Assembly (NCBI RefSeq): GCF_001983105.1
Contig: NZ_MOMC01000089.1
Coordinates: 1-5,345, forward strand
Origin: Pseudofrankia asymbiotica
Lineage (GTDB): Bacteria; Actinomycetota; Actinomycetes; Frankiales; Frankiaceae
Reading direction: 5' to 3'
DNA length: 5,345 bases
Shown here: positions 1 through 4,599 of the stretch, one piece after another
Numbering within the stretch: position 1 is the stretch's first letter
Layout: every line of letters starts with the position of its first letter
Program-made: the position numbers and the translations under genes
Notes under the pieces: model-generated
Database searches by the model: none
Told to the model about the DNA's origin: nothing
What the model saw: the letters and a program-made list of their open reading frames with translations, nothing else

Positions 1-90
1 ACCCCACGCCGCGCTACCCCACGCCGCGCTACCCCACGCCGCGCTACCCCACGCCGCGCTACCCCACGCCGCGCTACCCCACGCCGCGCG
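1..90. repeat. 15-bp tandem repeat (VNTR-like), about 6 copies
   Basis: The unit ACCCCACGCCGCGCT is repeated head to tail without a mismatch at 1-15, 16-30, 31-45, 46-60 and 61-75. The sixth copy, 76-90, differs only in its last base (G for T). The array starts at the window edge, so the true copy number is unknown. The unit is five codons long, so an open frame survives any change in copy number; five of the six frames through it are open. Identical copies suggest recent expansion or homogenisation by slippage. No gene can be assigned to it: it may be intergenic or the edge of a gene outside the window. Confidence 0.97.
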
Positions 91-108
91 ACGCGGCATC
101 GCGTCGCG
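87..108. repeat. 9-bp-arm hairpin at the end of the tandem array
   Basis: CGCGACGCG (87-95) and CGCGTCGCG (100-108) are perfect reverse complements around a 4-nt loop, GCAT. The hairpin overlaps the last bases of the repeat array. It is all G/C apart from one A:T pair, has no T-run on either side, and could be a weak terminator or simply a product of base composition. Confidence 0.6.
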
Positions 109-174
109 TCGTCGGTTCGGCGGCTTCGGTGACCCGCCGGGTGTCCGTGGCGGCGATCACGCGGCATCGTGCGC

Positions 175-223
175 GGGCTGTGCCACCGGCGGACCGGACT
201 CCGGTCCGCCGGTGGCACAGCCC
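175..223. repeat. 49-bp palindrome, perfect 24-bp arms; candidate terminator
   Basis: Bases 175-198 are the exact reverse complement of 200-223, with a single C (199) between them. The transcript would form a very stable GC-rich hairpin with a loop of about 3 nt. It lies 58 bp before the chosen start of the F420 reductase gene. No T-tract follows on either strand, but actinobacterial terminators often lack one, so the likeliest role is a terminator, possibly bidirectional, insulating the next gene from whatever lies to the left. An operator or a recombination or extrusion site are alternatives. The palindrome is certain; its role is inferred. Confidence 0.9.
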
Positions 224-248
224 ACATTGGCTGACCAGCCGGCTCGGG

Positions 249-281
249 GCGCGTACGCGCTGGTTCGGGCACGATGGGTCC
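249..281 (+). promoter_or_regulatory. Possible leaderless promoter of the F420 reductase gene
   Basis: CACGAT at 270-275 resembles an actinobacterial -10 box and ends 6 nt before the GTG at 282. That is the spacing expected if transcription begins at or next to the start codon. No convincing Shine-Dalgarno sequence precedes this GTG, and no clear -35 box is seen. A 12-bp perfect palindrome, GCGCGTACGCGC (249-260), sits where a -35 or operator would be. The evidence is positional only. Confidence 0.3.
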
Positions 282-971
282 GTGAGCGCATCCGAAGACG
301 AGCAGGACCTTTCTTCCCTGTCCATCGGCATCCTCGGTGGCTCCGGGCCGCAGGGGGGCGGCCTGGCCATTCGGTTCGCCGCGGCCGGCCACAAGGTGGT
401 CATCGGCTCGCGGTCCGCCGAGCGGGGCGAGGAGGCGGCCGCCAAGCTGTCCGCGCCCGGCCGGACGGTCGAGGGCACCGACAACGCGAGCACCGCCGGG
501 CAGGCGGACATCGTGATCGTCGCGGTGCCCTGGGAGGGCCATGGAGACCTGCTCGCGAGCCTGCGCAAGGAGCTCGCCGGCAAGATCGTGATCGACTGCG
601 TGAACCCGCTCGGCTTCGACAAGGGCGGCGCCTACCCGCTGCCGGTCGCCGAGGGCAGCGCCGCGCAGCAGGCCGCCGCGCTACTGCCCGACAGCACCGT
701 TGTCGCGGCCTTCCACCACGTCTCCGCGGTGCTGCTGGCCGACGAGTCGATCGCCGAGGTCGACACCGACATCCTGGTGCTCGGTGACGATCGCGCCGCC
801 ACCGACCTGGTCCAGGCCCTCGCCGAGCGCATCCCGGGCATGCGTGGCATCTACGCCGGCAAGCTGCGCAACGCCGGCCAGGTCGAGGCGTTCACCGCGA
901 ACCTCATCTCCATGAACCGCCGATACAAGGCCCACGCCGGCATCCGCATCACCGACGTACCCCACCTCTGA
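282..971 (+). CDS. npdG: NADPH-dependent F420 reductase (NpdG/Fno-like)
   Basis: Predicted 229-aa cytosolic enzyme that moves hydride between NADP(H) and the deazaflavin F420, supplying reduced F420 to F420-dependent enzymes. The N-terminus carries a Rossmann fold with the dinucleotide loop GILGGSGPQGGG (residues 16-27), then VVIGSR (39-44), whose Ser-Arg is placed to bind the NADP 2'-phosphate. The family-typical VPWEGH segment is at 82-87, CVNPLGF at 106-112 and AFHHVSA at 143-149; the C-terminal part ends in a short helical region (RNAGQVEAFTANLISMNRRY). Length fits the family, usually about 210-230 aa. The frame stays open upstream to the window edge, but GTG 282 was chosen because the homologous region starts just after it and the upstream part holds a large palindrome and a repeat array. 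It lacks a good ribosome site. A metal receptor gene follows 36 bp downstream on the same strand. A general NADP oxidoreductase (F420-independent) cannot be excluded. Confidence 0.88.
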   Translation: MSASEDEQDLSSLSIGILGGSGPQGGGLAIRFAAAGHKVVIGSRSAERGEEAAAKLSAPGRTVEGTDNASTAGQADIVIVAVPWEGHGDLLASLRKELAGKIVIDCVNPLGFDKGGAYPLPVAEGSAAQQAAALLPDSTVVAAFHHVSAVLLADESIAEVDTDILVLGDDRAATDLVQALAERIPGMRGIYAGKLRNAGQVEAFTANLISMNRRYKAHAGIRITDVPHL

Positions 972-1007
972 GCGAAACCGCCGCCGTTCCTGGTCCAAGG
1001 TGTAGAG

Positions 1008-1793
1008 GTGATGGCGGCCGTGGACGAGACGCTCCTGGACGATCTGGGACTGGTGGTGGCGGTGCGGGCGCCGGTCGAGCGGGTGGTGTCGCTCGTGCCG
1101 AGCCTCACCGAGTCGATCGCCGCCAGCGCCCCGGGCCTGCTCGTCGGCGCGACGAACTGGTGCACGCACCCGGGTGATCTTGACGTCACCCGGGTGCGTG
1201 GCACCAAGAACCCCGACCTCGAGGCCGTCCTGCGCCTCGCCCCCGACCTGGTGGTGGCCAACGCCGAGGAGAACCGCGAGCCCGACCTCGCCGCGCTGCG
1301 CGCCGCCGGGCTCGCCGTGTGGGTGACGGCGCCGACGACCGTCCCCGCGGCGCTGGACAGCCTCGACCGGCTGCTGCGGCTCGGCTGCGGGCTCGGGCGG
1401 CCGTCCTGGCTGGAGGAGGCCGCCGCGGTCTGGCGAGAGCCCTTCCGGGAGACGGCCGGCCAGCCCCGGCGCCGGGCCGTCATCCCGATCTGGCGGCGGC
1501 CCTGGATGGCCGTGGGCCGTGACACCTTCACCGGCGACGTGCTCGCCCGGCTCGGCGTCGACAACGTCCTGGCGGGCCACGCGGAGCGCTATCCGCGCGT
1601 CACCATCGCCGACCTGCCGTCACACGACCTGGTCGTGCTCCCCGACGAGCCGTATGCCTTCAGCCCCGAGGACGGCCCGGAGTCCTTCGACGCCCCCGCG
1701 GCCTGCGTCTCGGGCCGCCACCTCACCTGGTACGGCCCCTCCCTGGCCGAGGCCCCATCGGTGCTCAGGGACCAGCTCGCCGCCGCGCCGTGA
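1008..1793 (+). CDS. Helical-backbone metal receptor, BtuF/FepB-fold, cytosolic
   Basis: 261-aa protein related to the substrate-binding proteins of cobalamin and Fe-siderophore ABC transporters. Visible family features are RVVSLVPSLTESI (25-37), NWCTHP (50-55) followed by TRVRGTKNPDLEAVLRLAPDLVV (61-83), the second-domain stretch IPIWRRPWMAVGRDTFTGDVL (159-179), RYPRVTIADL (194-203), LPDEPYAF (211-218) and a C-terminal GRHLTWYGPSL (236-246). It has no signal peptide, lipobox or membrane segment, so it is probably cytosolic and not part of a standard importer; no permease or ATPase gene lies nearby. The ligand (cobalamin, another corrinoid, haem or metal complex) is unknown. GTG 1008 and ATG 1011 are adjacent possible starts; AAGG at 997-1000 is better spaced for GTG. 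It lies 36 bp after the F420 reductase gene and is likely co-transcribed. A perfect 15-bp-arm hairpin is embedded at codons 52-65. Confidence 0.82.
   Translation: MMAAVDETLLDDLGLVVAVRAPVERVVSLVPSLTESIAASAPGLLVGATNWCTHPGDLDVTRVRGTKNPDLEAVLRLAPDLVVANAEENREPDLAALRAAGLAVWVTAPTTVPAALDSLDRLLRLGCGLGRPSWLEEAAAVWREPFRETAGQPRRRAVIPIWRRPWMAVGRDTFTGDVLARLGVDNVLAGHAERYPRVTIADLPSHDLVVLPDEPYAFSPEDGPESFDAPAACVSGRHLTWYGPSLAEAPSVLRDQLAAAP
1163..1200. repeat. Perfect 15-bp-arm inverted repeat inside the metal receptor gene
   Basis: Bases 1163-1177 (CACGCACCCGGGTGA) are the exact reverse complement of 1186-1200, separated by 8 nt (TCTTGACG). Each arm contains the 10-bp palindrome CACCCGGGTG, so this core also forms a direct repeat. 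The structure covers the conserved motif between WCTHP and the VRG of RGTKNPD. It could form a strong mRNA hairpin early in the gene or an operator-like DNA site. No function is established. Confidence 0.9.
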
Positions 1794-1796
1794 CAT

Positions 1797-2025
1797 TGGT
1801 TCGCTCCGTCCGGGGGGCGCTCCGGCCCGGTGGGCGAGGCACGTCACCGGGCTGGCCCGGAGGCGCGCCTCGCGGAGGCCCGGCCCACGAGCGAAGCGAG
1901 GTGGGCCGGGCCGCAGCGAGGTCGCCGCAGGGCACGTTCGCGGAGGAGGCCGCGGCCCGGCGGTAGCCCGCGAGCCGTCAGGCGAGCGGGCTGCCGGAGG
2001 GGCCGTGCCCGGACGGAGCGAACCA
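1797..2025. terminator. Convergent intergenic region framed by 18-bp perfect inverted repeats
   Basis: TGGTTCGCTCCGTCCGGG (1797-1814) is the exact reverse complement of 2008-2025. The left arm starts 3 bp after the metal receptor stop; the right arm ends 5 bp from the panB stop. Between them are several smaller inverted repeats: a 12-bp-arm hairpin at 1877-1912, a 12-bp palindrome GAGGCGCGCCTC at 1860-1871, CCGGG/CCCGG at 1847-1860, and AGCCCGC/GCGGGCT at 1965-1971 and 1986-1992. No gene is supported here. The best reading is a structured, bidirectional transcription-end region shared by the two convergent genes. A small inverted-repeat element (MITE-like) is an alternative, but no target duplication is visible. 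Confidence 0.6.
1877..1912. terminator. GC-rich hairpin, candidate bidirectional terminator
   Basis: GGCCCGGCCCAC (1877-1888) pairs perfectly with GTGGGCCGGGCC (1901-1912) around a 12-nt loop, GAGCGAAGCGAG. It lies near the middle of the convergent gap, 84 bp beyond the metal receptor stop and 118 bp beyond the panB stop. There is no T-run, as is common for actinobacterial terminators. The stem is directly visible; termination is inferred from stability and position. Confidence 0.55.
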
Positions 2026-2030
2026 GTAGT

Positions 2031-3020
2031 TCAGTCGTAGGAGTACTCGACGGTTGGGTAGTGGCCGTCGCGGACGTCGTCGACGTAGGTGTGCACGGCG
2101 TCGAGCAGCGTCGAGCGCAGGTCGGCGAACCGGCGTACGAAGCGTGGTGCCCGTCCGGCCGAGAGGCCGGCCATGTCCTGCCAGACCAGCACCTGGGCGT
2201 CGCAGTCGGAGCCGGCGCCGATGCCCACGGTCGGGATCGTCAGCGCCTTGCTGATCCGGGCGGCGACGTCCGAGGGCACGACCTCCAGCACGATGGCGAA
2301 GGCTCCGGCCGCCTCGAGCGCCAGCGCGTCGGCCAGCAGCGCCGCGCCGGCGTCCTCGCGGCCCTGCACCCGGTAGCCGCCGAGCGTGTTGATGCTCTGC
2401 GGGGTCAGGCCCAGGTGGCCCATCACAGGCACCCCGGCCGAGACCAGCAGCTCGACCTGGGGGGCGACGCGGGCGCCGCCCTCCAGCTTGACCGCCTGCG
2501 CGCCGCCGTCCTTGAGGAACCGCACGGCCGTCTCCAGCGCCTGCGCCGGGCTCGCCTGGTAGGAGCCGAACGGCAGGTCGGCGATGACCATCGCGTGCGG
2601 CGCGCCGCGGACGACGGCGCGCACCAGCGGGAGCAGCTCGTCGACGCTGACCGGCACGGTCGTGTCGTAGCCGTAGACGACGTTCGCCGCCGAGTCGCCG
2701 ACGAGCAGCACCGGCACCTCGGCCTCGTCGAAGATCGACGCTGTCGTGTAGTCGTAGGCGGTGAGCATCGCCCACTTCTCGCCGCGGTCCTTGTGGGCCG
2801 CGAGGTCGCGCACCGTGGTGCGCCGGCGTGGGCGGGCCGCGGGCCGCTGCTCGGCAGTCTCAGGAGCGTGCCCGGCCGGTGCCGCGGCGATGGTCGGCGC
2901 GCCGTAGAGCGTCGCCGCCTCCTCGGGCGTGGCCGTGGCGCCCGGACGGGCGGCCGTCGTGAGCGGGGTCGAGGGAGTCGGGGGAGTGGTGGGGCGGTAG
3001 TGAGTAGCGGAGTTGCTCAT
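2031..3020 (-). CDS. panB: 3-methyl-2-oxobutanoate hydroxymethyltransferase (PanB), N-terminally extended
   Basis: 329-aa cytosolic enzyme that transfers a one-carbon unit from 5,10-methylenetetrahydrofolate to 3-methyl-2-oxobutanoate to make ketopantoate, the first committed step of pantothenate and CoA synthesis. The (beta/alpha)8 core starts near RTTVRDL (67-73) and contains AMLTAYDY (84-91), [18 protein letters not shown] (107-124), IADLPFGSY (146-154), AVKLEGG (176-182), GHLGLTPQ (201-208), VLEVVP (244-249) and IPTVGIGAG (262-270). Asp109, Asp148 and Glu180 match the Mg2+ ligands of E. coli PanB, and Glu246 the catalytic Glu181. E. coli PanB is 264 aa; the excess here is a Pro/Thr/Ala-rich, probably disordered N-terminus of about 65 residues. 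The ATG at 3020 is set by a strong ribosome site; an in-frame ATG at 3071 has no such support. The gene converges with the metal receptor gene and diverges from the TetR regulator. No panC or panD is seen nearby. Confidence 0.96.
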   Translation of the reverse strand: MSNSATHYRPTTPPTPSTPLTTAARPGATATPEEAATLYGAPTIAAAPAGHAPETAEQRPAARPRRRTTVRDLAAHKDRGEKWAMLTAYDYTTASIFDEAEVPVLLVGDSAANVVYGYDTTVPVSVDELLPLVRAVVRGAPHAMVIADLPFGSYQASPAQALETAVRFLKDGGAQAVKLEGGARVAPQVELLVSAGVPVMGHLGLTPQSINTLGGYRVQGREDAGAALLADALALEAAGAFAIVLEVVPSDVAARISKALTIPTVGIGAGSDCDAQVLVWQDMAGLSAGRAPRFVRRFADLRSTLLDAVHTYVDDVRDGHYPTVEYSYD

Positions 3021-3024
3021 GGAG

Positions 3025-3031
3025 CCTCCTC
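3025..3031 (-). promoter_or_regulatory. Shine-Dalgarno site of panB
   Basis: On the minus strand, GAGGAGG lies 4 nt before the ATG at 3020-3018. It is the strongest ribosome site in the window apart from that of thrS, and it decides the panB start against the upstream in-frame ATG. It also supports the idea that the long N-terminal extension is really translated. Confidence 0.85.
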
Positions 3032-3112
3032 TGCGTCGTCCGGGCGCGTCGCGCGTCCCGGCGTCGGTCACATGCTGCCACCGCCGACCGCTCCGCCGAA
3101 AGTGGTGCGTGG

Positions 3113-3197
3113 ATCACACAGCCGGCTGGCCCCGCTTGCCAACTCGGCATGTGCCTGTCGCTGACCTGCGCATATGGCCATCGCGCCGCTGGGTCAA
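3113..3197 (-). promoter_or_regulatory. Candidate panB promoters
   Basis: Two sigma-70-like pairs read leftward toward panB. The first is TTGACC (3197-3192) and TATGCG (3174-3169) with a 17-bp spacer. The second is TTGGCA (3142-3137) and TGTGAT (3118-3113) with an 18-bp spacer. Both -35 boxes are good; both -10 boxes depart from TANNNT. They would give panB leaders of roughly 140 and 90 nt. At most one need be real. Confidence 0.35.
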
Positions 3198-3267
3198 CCG
3201 GATGCACCACATACGGGCTCGCCGTACGCTCTGATCTTGAAAGAATGGGGAGTGCCAGTGGCGTGGG

Positions 3268-3306
3268 CGATCGCACGGCGTGGCCGTCGTGGGCGGGGTG
3301 CGATCG
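3268..3306. repeat. Spaced 9-bp inverted repeat
   Basis: CGATCGCAC (3268-3276) and GTGCGATCG (3298-3306) are perfect reverse complements separated by 21 bp. Each arm contains a CGATCG core. Centre-to-centre distance is 30 bp, near three helical turns, which would suit a dimeric or tetrameric DNA-binding protein. It lies 25 bp left of the 18-bp palindrome. The role is inferred. Confidence 0.5.
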
Positions 3307-3331
3307 GCCGGGGGTTCGTCGTGCCTGCCAG

Positions 3332-3349
3332 CACGAGAGCGCTCTCGTG
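3332..3349. promoter_or_regulatory. 18-bp perfect palindrome, candidate TetR operator
   Basis: CACGAGAGCGCTCTCGTG is a perfect palindrome with no spacer. Size and symmetry match operators of TetR-family homodimers, and it lies in the divergent region next to a TetR-family gene: 182 bp before that gene's chosen start and 311 bp from the panB start. If bound, it could mediate autoregulation, control of panB, or both. The palindrome is seen; its binding is inferred from the usual TetR arrangement. Confidence 0.5.
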
Positions 3350-3531
3350 GGCGGTCCTCCGTTGGCTCGCCATGCCTGCCCGGCGTGGCCCTCTCAGCGG
3401 GGGTCGCCTCGCCGGGGTGCGGCGGTGAACGGTTGACCAGGGGCGACCGGCGAGTGAGGGAGACCGGTGAGAGCGAGATCCAGCGGGCGGCGTCGCGCGG
3501 GCTGGCTCGGCGTGGTGCCCGCGAGTCCGGC

Positions 3532-4353
3532 ATGGGCGGACGGCCGGTGACGACCGCGGAGGTGGGGCGGCCAGGGCCGCGCGGGCGGCCAGACCGCCCG
3601 CCGTCCGGCGTCCGTCCGCCGGGCCGGCCACGCGACGCACGCGCCGACGGGGCGATCATCGAGGCGACCCTGCACACACTGGCGACGGCCGGGTTCACGG
3701 GGCTGTCCATGGAGGCCGTCGCCGCGCGGGCCAAGGTGGGCAAGGCGACGCTTTACCGGCGCTGGTCGACGAAGAACACACTCGTGGCCGATGCCCTGGC
3801 GACGCTGGTGGAGACGGCCGAACCGGTCGACACCGGGTCGCTGCGCGACGACCTCGTCGCCTGGCTGAACACCGTACGCCGGCACAACCTGCAGACGCTG
3901 GCGGGCCGGATCATGCCGCGGCTGCTGGCCGAGCGGGAGGCCCATCCCGAGCTGTTCGAGACCTACCGCCAGCAGGTGATGGAGCCGTTCCGCCAGCAGG
4001 CCGCGAAGGTGCTGGCGAAGGGGGTCGCGGCCGGCGAGCTGCCGGTCGACCTGGATATCGACCTGATCACCGACATGCTGGTCGGACCGGTCGCCTATCG
4101 GCAGTACACCAGCGGATACAACGAGGTGAGCGGCACCCGGATCGCCCAGGTCGTCGACACCGTGCTCGGAGGCATCCTCACGCGTCCGCCGGCCAGGCCC
4201 GCGGTCGCCAACGGCAACGCCGATACCGTCGCCATGAATCCTGGCCTACCCGAGATCGCCGGCACGGACCCGGCGGGGGCCTCGGAAGAGGTCACCGACA
4301 CCGACACCGACACCGAGAGCCGCCGCGTCGAGGTGGAGCGCACCACCGTCTGA
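3532..4353 (+). CDS. TetR/AcrR-family transcriptional regulator
   Basis: 273-aa DNA-binding homodimer, probably a ligand-responsive repressor. The helix-turn-helix domain spans about residues 36-85; FTGLSMEAVAARAKVGKATLYRRW (55-78) contains the turn and the recognition helix. The ligand-binding part (about 100-215) resembles the TetR_C_11-type C-terminal domain: DTGSLRDDLVAWL, MPRLLAEREAHPEL, KGVAAGELPVDLDIDLITDMLVGPVAYR. Before the HTH is a basic Pro/Gly arm with RGRP (17-20) and GRPR (31-34), reminiscent of AT-hook cores. After residue 217 comes a tail of about 55 disordered residues with a TD repeat. The ATG at 3532 was chosen as nearest to the domain; it lacks a good ribosome site, and GTG 3454, GTG 3547 or an even longer form from GTG 3280 are possible. 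The ligand is unknown. It is transcribed away from panB and toward thrS. Confidence 0.9.
   Translation: MGGRPVTTAEVGRPGPRGRPDRPPSGVRPPGRPRDARADGAIIEATLHTLATAGFTGLSMEAVAARAKVGKATLYRRWSTKNTLVADALATLVETAEPVDTGSLRDDLVAWLNTVRRHNLQTLAGRIMPRLLAEREAHPELFETYRQQVMEPFRQQAAKVLAKGVAAGELPVDLDIDLITDMLVGPVAYRQYTSGYNEVSGTRIAQVVDTVLGGILTRPPARPAVANGNADTVAMNPGLPEIAGTDPAGASEEVTDTDTDTESRRVEVERTTV
4293..4316 (+). repeat. Hexanucleotide microsatellite in the regulator tail
   Basis: CACCGA is repeated four times without a mismatch and encodes the TDTDTDT stretch near the C-terminus of the TetR-type protein. Six-base units keep the frame, so copy number can vary by slippage and only lengthen or shorten an acidic linker. 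Confidence 0.9.
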
Positions 4354-4599
4354 GCCTCCGCTGGCGACTCGGCCGGCCGGGGAACGCCCGGTATCACCCA
4401 GCGTAGTCATGTCGGCGGAGGGCGGCACGCCAGCCGGAGTAGCATCGGCGAGCGGGGCGAAACTGCCGAGACAGGCACCCGAGACAGGCGCGACACTCTC
4501 GCGCGACGGGCGAAACTGTTCCCTCGAGCCCCTCCAGCTCCGACCGACCACCCACGCCGACCCGGGCAAGGGCCCCGGGCGCCAGACCAGGAGAAACCG
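4354..4599 (+). promoter_or_regulatory. Upstream region of thrS with short direct repeats
   Basis: 246 bp without a convincing gene. GGGCGAAACTG occurs at 4455-4465 and 4508-4518, and CCGAGACAGGC at 4466-4476 and 4479-4489 (period 13). TAGCAT at 4440-4445 fits a TANNNT -10 box but lacks a clear -35. CCCGGG at 4561-4566 and 4574-4579 could form a 6-bp hairpin ending 9 nt before the ribosome site. Just after the regulator stop, CGGCCGGCCG (4370-4379) and CCGGG/CCCGG (4377-4391) could form a weak terminator. No T-box signature such as TGGNACCGCG is present. Confidence 0.4.
4589..4594 (+). promoter_or_regulatory. Shine-Dalgarno site of thrS
   Basis: AGGAGA lies 5 nt before the GTG at 4600 and fixes it as the thrS start. 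From this GTG the editing-site histidines fall at residues 73 and 77, the same numbers as in E. coli ThrRS, which supports the choice. Confidence 0.85.

Larger units (their letters stand above)
3021..3531. other. Divergent control region between panB and the tetR-type gene
   Basis: About 510 bp without a convincing gene. It holds the panB ribosome site and candidate promoters, a spaced 9-bp inverted repeat (3268-3306) and an 18-bp perfect palindrome (3332-3349). TTGACC at 3433-3438 could be a -35 box for the rightward regulator gene, but no matching -10 is seen. The regulator frame is open back to a GTG at 3280, so a longer regulator covering the palindrome is formally possible. Short rightward open frames in this stretch are Arg/Gly-rich and look spurious. 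Confidence 0.6.

Noticed and set aside
1..90. CRISPR array
   Set aside because: Units are 15 bp and directly adjacent with no spacers, so this is a simple tandem repeat.
681..1580. A 299-codon leftward open frame across npdG and the metal receptor gene
   Set aside because: It crosses two recognisable genes on the other strand and its translation is low-complexity His/Arg/Gly-rich; a shadow frame.
1797..2025. Insertion sequence or MITE defined by the 18-bp inverted repeats
   Set aside because: There is no transposase and no flanking target duplication; arms beside both stop codons fit a transcription-end structure better. Kept only as an alternative.
1830..3164. A 444-codon rightward open frame opposite panB
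   Set aside because: It is antisense to a well-supported panB, rich in Arg/Gly/Ala/Val with no recognisable domain, and its openness follows from GC-rich codon bias.
3258..3428. 56-codon Arg-rich small ORF from a GTG with an upstream GGGGAG
   Set aside because: The sequence is Arg/Gly-rich like random GC-rich translation, and it covers two inverted repeats that look regulatory.
4354..4599. T-box riboswitch before thrS
   Set aside because: No TGGNACCGCG-like antiterminator bulge and no strong terminator with a T-run were seen.
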